DNA of 40,986 nt from an uncultured Desulfobacterium sp. GTDB lineage: Bacteria > Desulfobacterota > DSM-4660 > Desulfatiglandales > Desulfatiglandaceae. The stretch lies in the NCBI GenBank assembly GCA_900258555.1, contig LT984855.1:198043-239028 (forward strand), written 5' to 3'. A program made the translations under genes and the position numbers. Shown here in pieces: positions 16,963 through 25,319 of the stretch. Every line of letters begins with the position of its first letter. Position 1 is the stretch's first letter. The notes below the pieces were generated by a model. That model saw only the letters and a list, made by a program, of their open reading frames with translations. It had not been told where the DNA came from and did not search any database.

Positions 16963-17559
16963 TCAAAACTCCTCTATTATCCTTCCCCTTTCGATAAAAT
17001 CGCTGATGTCTCTCTGGCCGTTGCGGTATGCTGCCAGGGCAGTTTCAAGCCTGTCGCTTACAGGGTCGTCTTCACCTAATGCAGACTTCGCTTTTTCTAA
17101 TATCTCCTCCCCCTGAATCAGGTGTTCTGTAATCTCATCCAGAAACTCTTTCCGTTTTTCATGCTTTTGCCTTTCTTCAATAATAATCGGCAAGAGCCTT
17201 TGAATAGAATATTCCACCAGGGCGTCGCGAGGAGCGCCGGACTTTTTTGATGTCTCGCACAAGCAGGCCATGGTCTTTTTGCTAAGCACATATGTCTTTT
17301 GAATACGGGATAACTTATCAAACCCCTCTGTCTCGATCCTGCTTGCTATTAATTTCAGGGATCGGGTATCTTCTATCAAGTGATCAAAAAGTGACTTCTG
17401 TTTTATGCCAAGATGTGAGGCCACAACACTCAAAATATTTATCGCCTGTTCTGTCAGTTTGAATGTCGCCCTTACAGATTGCCTGCCTCTTAGATCAGAT
17501 GACAAAAAATTAGGCAATGAGACCCCGTTATCCGCCTTTCTTTTATTGTTCCTTTTCAT
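16963..17559 (-). CDS. Double ribbon-helix-helix-like protein
   Basis: 198 residues. Two successive segments look like ribbon-helix-helix DNA-binding motifs: about residues 28-63 (RATFKLTEQAINILSVVASH then LFDHLIED) and about 86-123 (QKTYVLSKKTMACLCETSKK then ALVEYSIQRLL). The C-terminal third is charged and probably coiled coil. Two RHH units in one chain would let a monomer form a full DNA-binding fold. It overlaps the upstream 145-residue gene by 17 bases, so the two are a translationally coupled pair. A regulator or antitoxin role is possible but not shown. Confidence 0.6.
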   Translation of the reverse strand: MKRNNKRKADNGVSLPNFLSSDLRGRQSVRATFKLTEQAINILSVVASHLGIKQKSLFDHLIEDTRSLKLIASRIETEGFDKLSRIQKTYVLSKKTMACLCETSKKSGAPRDALVEYSIQRLLPIIIEERQKHEKRKEFLDEITEHLIQGEEILEKAKSALGEDDPVSDRLETALAAYRNGQRDISDFIERGRIIEEF

Positions 17560-17980
17560 TCGGGCTATTCTCCATCAGTTGTTTTACTGCATCCAACAGG
17601 GGTGGTTTAAGCGGCCTCCATTTGGGATCAATGGCCAGGTCTTGCTTCCATCTGAATTCCACCGACTCGTATCTCTCAGGCATTATACGTATTGGGTCCG
17701 CACCATAAATAACCGAGGGATAAAACTCCACCCACAGCATACGCTGGTGAATGATGTTAAACTGCCTCGTTACCGTTGTGGCAAGATGCCCGGCGCAACT
17801 CCTGATCGACACAGTATTGCCGGGAAGATCCGAGACAATCACTACAATCGGTCTTAATAAAACCAGGGAGTTAGACGCTTTCTCCTTTTGATCAAATATG
17901 CGAAGTCTGCAAGTGCCGCTTGCGAGCCTAAGTTTTCCTCCCCAGCCCTTCCAATGATAGACGCCATCGTAGATCAACAT
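17543..17980 (-). CDS. Hypothetical protein, partner of the RHH gene
   Basis: 145 residues, family not recognised. It starts at ATG 17980 with a strong TGGAGGA 9 bases upstream. The N-terminal 50 residues are strand-rich (YHWKGWGGKLRLASGTCRLR, LLRPIVVIVSD). The middle contains CAGHLATTVTRQFNI, and the C-terminus is Pro/Lys-rich and helical. There is no signal or membrane segment. It is the first gene of a coupled pair with the double RHH protein; what the pair does is unknown. Confidence 0.6.
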   Translation of the reverse strand: MLIYDGVYHWKGWGGKLRLASGTCRLRIFDQKEKASNSLVLLRPIVVIVSDLPGNTVSIRSCAGHLATTVTRQFNIIHQRMLWVEFYPSVIYGADPIRIMPERYESVEFRWKQDLAIDPKWRPLKPPLLDAVKQLMENSPNEKEQ

Positions 17981-18125
17981 TTAAATAAAATCCTCCAGAG
18001 CAGCCACACTGAATCTTAAACAATAATATATTAATTTTTTCGATGCGTTAAAGTGAGGATATAAAAAAAGGGAACTAATCGCAAGGCTATTTCTTGACTT
18101 AGAGGGGACTTGGATTTGAAAAGCG

Positions 18126-18153
18126 CCGGGCGGGATTCTCTGATCCCGCCCGG
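18126..18153 (-). terminator. Strong hairpin terminator
   Basis: An 11-bp perfect stem (CCGGGCGGGAT / ATCCCGCCCGG) with a 6-base loop. On the minus strand it is followed by GCGCTTTTC, so it probably terminates the small secreted-protein gene at 18186-18530. Confidence 0.7.
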
Positions 18154-18185
18154 AGGGTTGGATTTTATGTCATACAACAGTACAT

Positions 18186-18530
18186 TTAAAAGCGTCTATC
18201 TCTGTCATGCCAATCCCTATGACGATCTGGCCCGTATGGCCTGTGATAACTTCCATGACCCCTGTAATATTCATGATAATGCCCATGATAATGTCTAGGA
18301 TACGGCCTATGACATCCATACTCGTAATCGCAATCATATGATGGTCTTACACTAATAAACGGCGGAGGAGGCAGAAAAAACGGAAACGGCGGCAACGGGA
18401 CTCTGATATGATCGCTCACAAAAATCACACCGCATCCTGGTCCATAACATTCCAACGACCTGGCCTGTGCTGATGACACAATGGACAAACCCAGTACGAC
18501 TGCAACAAACATAAAAAGATATTTTTTCAT
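18186..18530 (-). CDS. Small secreted His/Tyr/Pro-rich protein
   Basis: 114 residues with a typical signal peptide (MKKYLFMFVAVVLGLSIVSS, cleavage near AQA-RS). The mature part has a Cys pair (CYGPGC), a Pro/Phe block (PLPPFPFFLPPPP), another Cys pair, and a C-terminal third dense in His, Tyr, Arg and Gly (RHYHGHYHEYYRGHGSYHR). Such tails often bind metal ions, which is inference here. AGAGGAG precedes the ATG, and its own strong terminator lies downstream, so it is probably a monocistronic envelope or exported protein. Confidence 0.7.
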   Translation of the reverse strand: MKKYLFMFVAVVLGLSIVSSAQARSLECYGPGCGVIFVSDHIRVPLPPFPFFLPPPPFISVRPSYDCDYEYGCHRPYPRHYHGHYHEYYRGHGSYHRPYGPDRHRDWHDRDRRF

Positions 18531-18721
18531 TTTTCACTCCTCTTATCAAATCATAAAACCCTTAGCATCATGTTAACATGCCGACTTTAACCTCGGAGAC
18601 GATATCACAGGACAAAAAGTTTACATCAAGGAGTAAGGCGAAATTTTGTCTCCTCTTCCAGTAGCAATATTCTGGAAAATCTAGTATGAAGGAAAAAAAC
18701 AAGTCCATCAGGGGGGAATAA

Positions 18722-21637
18722 ATGACCGCAATACACGGTTTTGAACTTCAAAGGGTCCAGGAAATCAAGGAGCTTAGGATCCTGGCCAGACTTTATCGCC
18801 ATGTCAGGACAGGCTGCGAACTGCTGTCTCTTTCCACTGATGATGAAAACAAGGTGTTTGGGGTGACGTTCAGGACCCCGCCCAAAGACTCGACCGGTGT
18901 GGCCCACATCCTGGAGCACTCGGTTTTGTGCGGATCAAGAAAATATCCTGTAAAAGAGCCCTTTGTGGAACTGCTCAAAGGATCTTTAAAGACTTTTTTA
19001 AACGCCTTCACCTATCCGGACAAGACATGCTATCCGGTTGCAAGCCAGAATATTCAGGATTTTTATAATCTTATAGATGTCTACCTTGATGCGGTATTCT
19101 ATCCTCGGCTGACCCCTCAGATCTTCCAGCAGGAAGGCTGGCATTTTGAACTGGATGATCCCTCAGGCCCGATGAACTACAAGGGTGTGGTCTATAATGA
19201 GATGAAGGGGGCATACTCCTCGCCTGACAATGTCCTTTCGGAATATTCACTTCAGTCAGTCTTTCCGGACAACACCTACGGTCTGGACTCCGGCGGAAAT
19301 CCAAAAAACATTCCTGATCTCACCTTTGATCAGTTCACGAAATTCCACAAGACATACTACCACCCGACAAACGGCCGATTCTATTTTTACGGCGATGATG
19401 ACCCGGACAACAGGCTGAAGATAATAGACGATTTTATCAGGGATTTTGAAGCAGCACGAATTGACTCCTCCATCCGATTGCAGGCCCCCTTTCGCGACCC
19501 CAGGCGCATGCACCATCCCTTTATGGTGGGAAAGGGAGAGGAGCCGTTAAAGGGTATGATCACCGTCAACTGGTTGCTGACTGAGACAACCGATATTACC
19601 ACAAACTTTGCGCTTATTATCCTCGAATACATCCTCCTGGGCATGCCGGCCTCGCCCCTTAGAAAGGCCCTGATAGATTCCGGTCTGGGTGAGGATATTA
19701 CAGGAGCGGGACTTGAGACCGATATAAGGCAGATATTCTTCTCCACAGGACTAAAGGGAATAAAGGTTGAAGATGCTGACAGGGTTGAGGCGCTCATTCT
19801 TAACACCCTGAAAGATCTTGCGCAAAACGGCATAGACATAAAGACCATAGAGGCTGCATTAAACACCATAGAATTCCGGTTCAGAGAAAATAACTCCGGG
19901 AGTTATCCCAGGGGCTTGCTCCTCATGCTCCGCGCCCTAACCACATGGCTTTACGATGGCGATCCCTTGGCCCTGTTTGCATTCGAAAAACCCATTGAGA
20001 TGATAAAGGCAGGGGTACAGTCTGATCCAGGCATTTTTGGAGATATGATTAGACGCCTGTTTTTGTCAAACCCCCATCGCACCACCCTGGTATTCACCCC
20101 TGACCCGGAACTCAAAGAAAAAAACGATGGGGATGAAAGACAGCGGCTCGCCGCCGTAAGATCGGCATTTAGTCCCGCTGAACTCGATACAGTTTTAGAA
20201 CAGACCAAAGAGCTGAAGTGCTTGCAGGAAACGCCGGATTCCCCTGAGGCCCTTGCGACCATACCGGTATTGAGGGTTTCTGACCTGGAAAAAAAGAATA
20301 AGACCATTCCCATAGCACATCTTGATCGTCAGGGCGCGCTTGTCATGTTCCACGACCTGTTCACCAATGGCATCGTATACCTGGAAACGGGTTTTGACCT
20401 CCATATGCTGCCTGAAAAATATCTGCCCTATGTTCCCCTGTTCGGCAGGGCGCTTGTTGAGATGGGCACGTTTTCAGAGGATTTTGTCTCCCTGCAGCAG
20501 CGCATAAGCCGAAAGACAGGGGGCATTGTCCCGCAGACATTGATTTCCACTGTCAAAGGCTCCAAGAGGAGCACGGCATGGCTTTTCCTGCGCGGCAAGG
20601 CAATGCTTAACCAGGCAGAGGAAATGACCAATATCATGCGCGATGTGCTACTCGATGTTAAATTGGACAATCAGGAGCGATTCAGACAGATGGTGCTGGA
20701 GGCAAAGGCCCGAACAGAACAAAAATTGGTCCCGAACGGACACGATATTGTAAACTCAAGGATCAAGGCCAACTTTGCTGAGTCCCACTGGGCGCACGAG
20801 CAGATGTCAGGCATAAGCTATCTATTTTTTCTGAGGGATCTTGCAAAGGCTGTGGACGAAGACTGGCCTAAGGTGCTTGAGGTCTTAACCGATATACGCA
20901 AGATACTCGTAAACAGAAATGCAGCGACAGTAAACATCACCATGGAAGAACGTGATTTGCCTGGTTTCGAATCTCATGTAGATAATCTCTTGACAGCCAT
21001 GCCGGCGGCCGCTGTCAATAAAAGGGCCTGGATCATGGGCGGTCATGGCCGATTTGAAGGGCTTACCATTCCTTCCCTTGTAAATTATGTGGGCAAGGGC
21101 GCTGACCTTTACAGCCTGGGTTATCAGTTTCATGCCTCCTCCCTGGTCGTCACACGCTATCTTCGCAATGCCTTTCTCTGGGATCGGGTTCGAGTACAGG
21201 GAGGGGCCTACGGGGCCTTTTGCATGTTTGACCGCCTCTCAGGCGTGCTGAGTTTTGTGTCCTATCGCGACCCCAACCTGAGCAAGACCCTTGAGGCATT
21301 TGACCAGACAGCGGCGTTTCTCCTTAACACAGAGCTTAGCGATGAAGAATTGAATAAGAGTATCATCGGCGCCATCGGAGACATGGATTCACCCATGCTC
21401 CCGGACGCCAAGGGACATGCCTCAATGGTCAGATATCTCGTAGGCGACACAGAGGAGGCGCGTCAGCAGGTGAGGGATCAGGTCCTTGGCGCCTGCAAGG
21501 CGGATTTCAAGGCATTCGGTCGCGAGCTTGAGAAGATAAGGGAAAGAGGCCTTGTAAAGGTTCTAGGGTCTCCCGAGGCCGTAGGACAGGTCCTGGCCGA
21601 AAGACCGGGGTGGCTTGAGGTGGTCAAGGTGCTTTAG
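18722..21637 (+). CDS. M16C metallopeptidase, presequence-protease (PreP) type
   Basis: 971-residue zinc protease of the pitrilysin/insulysin clan. The inverted zinc motif is H62-x2-E65-H66 (HILEH) near the N-terminus, with the third ligand probably the Glu in VVYNEMKGAYSSPDN (about residue 160). Length and four-domain layout fit PreP/Cym1 rather than two-subunit M16B enzymes, and the C-terminal half holds the Arg/Tyr substrate-binding region (RVQGGAYGAF). No signal peptide, so a cytoplasmic peptide-degrading role is expected. A purine-rich GGGGGGAA precedes the ATG. It stands alone, divergent from the small secreted-protein gene. Confidence 0.93.
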   Translation: MTAIHGFELQRVQEIKELRILARLYRHVRTGCELLSLSTDDENKVFGVTFRTPPKDSTGVAHILEHSVLCGSRKYPVKEPFVELLKGSLKTFLNAFTYPDKTCYPVASQNIQDFYNLIDVYLDAVFYPRLTPQIFQQEGWHFELDDPSGPMNYKGVVYNEMKGAYSSPDNVLSEYSLQSVFPDNTYGLDSGGNPKNIPDLTFDQFTKFHKTYYHPTNGRFYFYGDDDPDNRLKIIDDFIRDFEAARIDSSIRLQAPFRDPRRMHHPFMVGKGEEPLKGMITVNWLLTETTDITTNFALIILEYILLGMPASPLRKALIDSGLGEDITGAGLETDIRQIFFSTGLKGIKVEDADRVEALILNTLKDLAQNGIDIKTIEAALNTIEFRFRENNSGSYPRGLLLMLRALTTWLYDGDPLALFAFEKPIEMIKAGVQSDPGIFGDMIRRLFLSNPHRTTLVFTPDPELKEKNDGDERQRLAAVRSAFSPAELDTVLEQTKELKCLQETPDSPEALATIPVLRVSDLEKKNKTIPIAHLDRQGALVMFHDLFTNGIVYLETGFDLHMLPEKYLPYVPLFGRALVEMGTFSEDFVSLQQRISRKTGGIVPQTLISTVKGSKRSTAWLFLRGKAMLNQAEEMTNIMRDVLLDVKLDNQERFRQMVLEAKARTEQKLVPNGHDIVNSRIKANFAESHWAHEQMSGISYLFFLRDLAKAVDEDWPKVLEVLTDIRKILVNRNAATVNITMEERDLPGFESHVDNLLTAMPAAAVNKRAWIMGGHGRFEGLTIPSLVNYVGKGADLYSLGYQFHASSLVVTRYLRNAFLWDRVRVQGGAYGAFCMFDRLSGVLSFVSYRDPNLSKTLEAFDQTAAFLLNTELSDEELNKSIIGAIGDMDSPMLPDAKGHASMVRYLVGDTEEARQQVRDQVLGACKADFKAFGRELEKIRERGLVKVLGSPEAVGQVLAERPGWLEVVKVL

Positions 21638-22048
21638 TATCGCTATACAGGCTGGATTGATCTCTCAATATTTGCCATATCTAATTAACCAAATTTTCGG
21701 GCTTTTTTACTTTGAAAAAGGCATCGTAATCTGACATTATTGCTCAGTTTAGTTATCAATCATAGCACTGCGATCTTTAATTAGGCCTTCGCTGGAACGA
21801 CGAAGCCTTGAGAGGTGAATCACGTGAGCAGGCGATCATTTCGAATTAAAATCAGATAAAATTAAATTATTAAAGTCAAACCGCCATATGGATCGACCAA
21901 AATATAGGGTAATTTTTTGCCAATATATAGAATTAGTTTTCTCATAATGTTGGTATTTTTTTACATAGTTTAGGATATCGCCTATTATTCGTTAATGTAA
22001 GCACCTTACATACCAACAGAAATTAATATGCAACTATTTTTTGTTTTA
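21638..22048. other. AT-rich intergenic region
   Basis: About 410 AT-rich bases between the protease gene and the sigma-54 promoter. I see no ORF. A perfect inverted repeat at 21995-22011 is listed separately. A weak hairpin (GCTTTTTT / GAAAAAGGC, about 21700-21721) could end the protease transcript. Confidence 0.45.
21995..22011. promoter_or_regulatory. Inverted repeat upstream of sigma-54 promoter
   Basis: ATGTAAG-CAC-CTTACAT, a perfect 7-bp inverted repeat about 40 bases upstream of the -24 element. It could be an activator site for a sigma-54 enhancer-binding protein; this is inference from position. Confidence 0.45.
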
Positions 22049-22064
22049 TGGCATGATCTTTGCG
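22049..22064 (+). promoter_or_regulatory. Sigma-54 (-24/-12) promoter
   Basis: TGGCATGATCTTTGCG matches the TGGCACG-N4-TTGCW consensus except for C-to-T at position 6 and the last base. GG and GC are at the required spacing. It lies about 117 bases upstream of the PEP-CTERM gene start. PEP-CTERM genes in other bacteria are known to be controlled by RpoN together with PrsK/PrsR, so this fits. Confidence 0.8.
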
Positions 22065-22531
22065 TTAAAAAAATAAAAGACTTTTCCTGTTATTGAGAAA
22101 GTTAATATCAAAAGGATATATTACCGTCATTCCGGTGTTTCTGGTGCAACCTCTTAAATAATGAATGGGAGGTATTTACTATGAAAAAGAGATCAATAAT
22201 AATATTATATTTTGGCATATTTTTAGTTTTCTTTGGTATAGCCATCCAGGCCGAGGCTCTTCCAATCCCTACACTATTTTTCGATGGAACAGCTACTTAC
22301 ACAACGACGGATAATTTAATCAACGTGAATGCCACCCTCACTGACTATCAGAATCTGTCACTTAGCCCGATACTAACCGGCAGCAGCTTGGTTTTCAGTG
22401 CACTTTTTACCAGTTCTATTTCAGATTCTTTTCTTACAACCGGATTTTTCGGGACTGCTCCTAGTAATCCTGACCTCACAGTTATTGGAGGAGATGAAAA
22501 AGTCCTTTTAAAGGGCGATATTTCTCAACTA

Positions 22532-22832
22532 AACCACCCTCGACTATAAGTCGAGGGGTTTTATGAGGGGTCGATTTCAAATCGACTATCATCAGGAATC
22601 GGCTCCCCTTCTTGCTTTTGAAAATATTGCTGGATCATTTCGTCCGTGCAAAACATCACGAGTCCGTATCGCCACCGCACCAGCCATTCCGCGCTTCAGA
22701 TATTTGTGAAGCCAGATTTGGTGGACTTTGAGGTCTGTTTTGGTATGGGCACCCAGTTGATAACGTCGCATAGCGACATGTATTAACTTTTCTTCGCCTA
22801 AAGGCGAGGGATTTCAACCATCCCTGAAAGGG
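22532..22832 (-). mobile_element. Internally deleted IS200/IS605-family element
   Basis: 301-bp insertion inside the PEP-CTERM gene. It has hairpins near both ends, 22537-22557 (CCCTCGACT / AGTCGAGGG, loop ATA) and 22792-22809 (core CGCC-TAAA-GGCG). Between them, on the minus strand, are the two ends of a Y1 tnpA gene. No target duplication is visible, as expected for this single-strand-transposing family. It is non-autonomous and would need a full TnpA elsewhere to move. Confidence 0.85.
22561..22771 (-). pseudogene. tnpA: Remnant of Y1 (HUH) transposase tnpA
   Basis: From ATG 22771 the frame begins MRRYQLGAHTKTDLKVHQIW and continues KYLKRGMAGAVAIRTRDVL, the typical N-terminus of IS200/IS605 TnpA. 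After a frame change the last 26 codons, ending at TAA 22561-22563, read TDEMIQQYFQKQEGEP..., the typical C-terminus with the helix carrying the catalytic Tyr. The middle, including the HUH metal site, is missing. Only about 65 of the usual 130-150 residues remain. Confidence 0.85.
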
Positions 22833-23173
22833 ACATTAATAATTGAAATAGGATGCTTCACTGATTCTAATATAGGTATTTTTTATTTAGGCAATCTAAC
22901 TGGTCAGTTTTGTCCTACCGGTGGAAGTCTGTTGAGTGATTTTTCATCCCCGTCAAATATGTTTTCATTTCTATTAAACATAAAACCCACTTCCGATCCT
23001 ATTGACTTCAATTCAGATTTCACCGCACAGATAGATGGCCGGGTCTCTTCCTCATATCCGGTACCCGAGCCTGCGACTTGGATTTTGTTTTGCACGTGCA
23101 TTCCAGCAATTATTGGTATGCGTAATAAATATTTTTCAAAATAATAAATAATTAGTTTGGAAAGGGGAGAGTT

Positions 23174-23776
23174 ATGGGGAAGAGAATCAGATCAAGATTA
23201 GGCCTTTTGTTTTCGGTATTGTGTTTACTGTATTTCAGTACCGGTGTCAATGCTGCTGTTCTTAAACCTCAATTAGACATTCAAACCCTCTCCGGAGACT
23301 GGGGGGTATCCGGTGCCGGTAATATTTTGGGCATGGATGCCACGGCCATTTCAATTATTACAGATAATGGCCCGATAGATATCCCCGACGTAGATTTCAG
23401 CCTGACGGCCCAAAATTATAGTTTGACTGGCGGCAATGGTACTACCTCAAATATTTACACATTCAGCAACGGAAGCCTTACGGCTGGATCTCTGCTTACG
23501 GCTGATTTTTCAAATCTGACATTGGCCTTATTTTCGAGTGGTACGGGAATCTTTTATACTGATCTTTCTTACACTGGGGGCAGTCTTATGGGCTCGTACA
23601 CAGGGGGACGTATAGAAGGCAGCTTATCAGCAGCCAATTCATTAAATTTCTCTCCTAGCTTCGCAGCAAATACCACTATTGCAAAGGTCGGTCCGGTAGT
23701 CGTTCCAATCCCGCCGGCTGTATGGCTTCTTGTTTCCGGAATAATCGGGCTTGTTGGAGTTAAGAGAAGATTCTAA
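23174..23776 (+). CDS. Exosortase-sorted surface protein (PEP-CTERM variant)
   Basis: 200 residues. An N-terminal signal peptide (LGLLFSVLCLLYFSTGVNA) leads a Gly/Ser/Thr-rich strand domain with no Cys. The C-terminus is VPIPPAVWLLVSGIIGLVGV followed by KRRF, the VPLPA/PEP-CTERM type of sorting signal: motif, hydrophobic helix, Arg/Lys tail. Such proteins are cut by exosortase or archaeosortase-like enzymes and anchored or released outside. A clear GGGGAG precedes the ATG. It starts 29 bases after the disrupted PEP-CTERM gene and is probably transcribed from the same sigma-54 promoter. A strong terminator follows. Confidence 0.85.
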   Translation: MGKRIRSRLGLLFSVLCLLYFSTGVNAAVLKPQLDIQTLSGDWGVSGAGNILGMDATAISIITDNGPIDIPDVDFSLTAQNYSLTGGNGTTSNIYTFSNGSLTAGSLLTADFSNLTLALFSSGTGIFYTDLSYTGGSLMGSYTGGRIEGSLSAANSLNFSPSFAANTTIAKVGPVVVPIPPAVWLLVSGIIGLVGVKRRF

Positions 23777-23802
23777 ACATCTCCTTGTCATTTACTCTGA
23801 TC

Positions 23803-23834
23803 AAAGGCGAGGTCTAAAAGGCCTCGCCTTTTTT
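23803..23834 (+). terminator. Rho-independent terminator
   Basis: AAAGGCGAGG / CCTCGCCTTT 10-bp stem with a 9-base loop, running into a T tract, 26 bases after the exosortase-substrate gene. Confidence 0.9.
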
Positions 23835-23859
23835 ATTCTTCAGCTTGCCGGTTATTCCA

Positions 23860-23888
23860 TTGACCCTGCAAAATACTTGCTCTATAAT
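23860..23888 (+). promoter_or_regulatory. Sigma-70 promoter of mdh
   Basis: TTGACC (23860-23865), exactly 17 bases, then a perfect TATAAT (23883-23888), about 85 bases upstream of the mdh start. Confidence 0.85.
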
Positions 23889-23947
23889 TTTGCCGCTTAT
23901 TTTTTAACAGTACCTGCCTGGTTTATATCATCTTGAAACCAGGATAA

Positions 23948-24913
<966 letters not shown>

Positions 24914-24925
24914 TCCGATAGTGGA

Positions 24926-25255
24926 TTGGCGATTATAAATCGGCGACGTCCGAATTCAGGGGTGCCCGGCTTGGATGAGGCAGTCGCCATAGACCATCTC
25001 GAGGCATTGGCCCATAAACTGGGTGTGCCTGTCCGCTATGAACGTCTGGACAGTGAAACAGCATTTCCATCGGGCGGGCTTTGCAGGGTGAGGGACAAAC
25101 ACTTCATCATTGTCAATGCCACAGCCGCCCCTGCGGAAAAGTTGCGAACATTGGCCGCAGCCCTTAGGCGCTTTGATCTCAGCGGGATTTATGTTAAACC
25201 GGCTGTCCGGGAGTTGTTGGAAGAAACAGGCGACTGGGGCGACGAAAAGGGATAA
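24926..25255 (+). CDS. Conserved small hypothetical protein downstream of mdh
   Basis: Up to 109 residues, not recognised. The core (LDEAVAIDHLEALAHKLGVP, then GGLCRVRDKHFIIVNATAAP and KLRTLAAALRRFDLSGIYVKP) looks like a compact helix-strand fold without membrane segments or Cys clusters. The start is unclear: TTG 24926 or GTG 24962, neither with a strong ribosome site. It begins 12 to 48 bases after mdh and is probably co-transcribed with it. Confidence 0.65.
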   Translation: MAIINRRRPNSGVPGLDEAVAIDHLEALAHKLGVPVRYERLDSETAFPSGGLCRVRDKHFIIVNATAAPAEKLRTLAAALRRFDLSGIYVKPAVRELLEETGDWGDEKG

Positions 25256-25273
25256 AAAGGATTGGGAAGAATC

Positions 25274-25308
25274 TATCCGTTCCCACCCATTCATCGTGGG
25301 AACGGATA
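25274..25308. terminator. Hairpin between convergent genes
   Basis: A 13-bp perfect stem (TATCCGTTCCCAC / GTGGGAACGGATA) with a 9-base loop, between the plus-strand mdh operon and the minus-strand carboxyltransferase gene. T-runs nearby are weak (CCTTTTT on the minus side, 16 bases away), so it may be a bidirectional terminator. Confidence 0.6.
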
Positions 25309-25319
25309 ACTATCAAACA

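Larger units (their letters stand above)
22181..23144 (+). pseudogene. PEP-CTERM protein gene, disrupted by IS200/IS605 remnant
   Basis: The 5' part (22181-22531, 117 codons) encodes a signal peptide (KRSIIILYFGIFLVFFGIAI then QAEA) and a strand-rich secreted domain. The 3' part (22833-23144, 103 codons) ends with the exosortase sorting signal PVPEPATWILF, a hydrophobic stretch and a basic tail (RNKYFSK). Removing 301 bases (22532-22832) joins both parts in frame as GDISQL-TLIIEIGCF, giving a normal product of about 220 residues. In the present sequence the first frame stops within the inserted hairpin (22547-22549), so the exported fragment lacks its sorting signal. GGGAGG precedes the ATG. 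Exosortase substrates are surface or extracellular-matrix proteins; no exosortase gene is in this window. Confidence 0.85.

Noticed and set aside
21780-21840. Possible c-di-GMP (GEMM) riboswitch, because of GACGAAGCC and GTGAGCAGGCGATC
   Set aside because: The conserved GEMM core and paired regions cannot be lined up, and the sigma-54 promoter lies downstream of it, so it would not be in the PEP-CTERM transcript.
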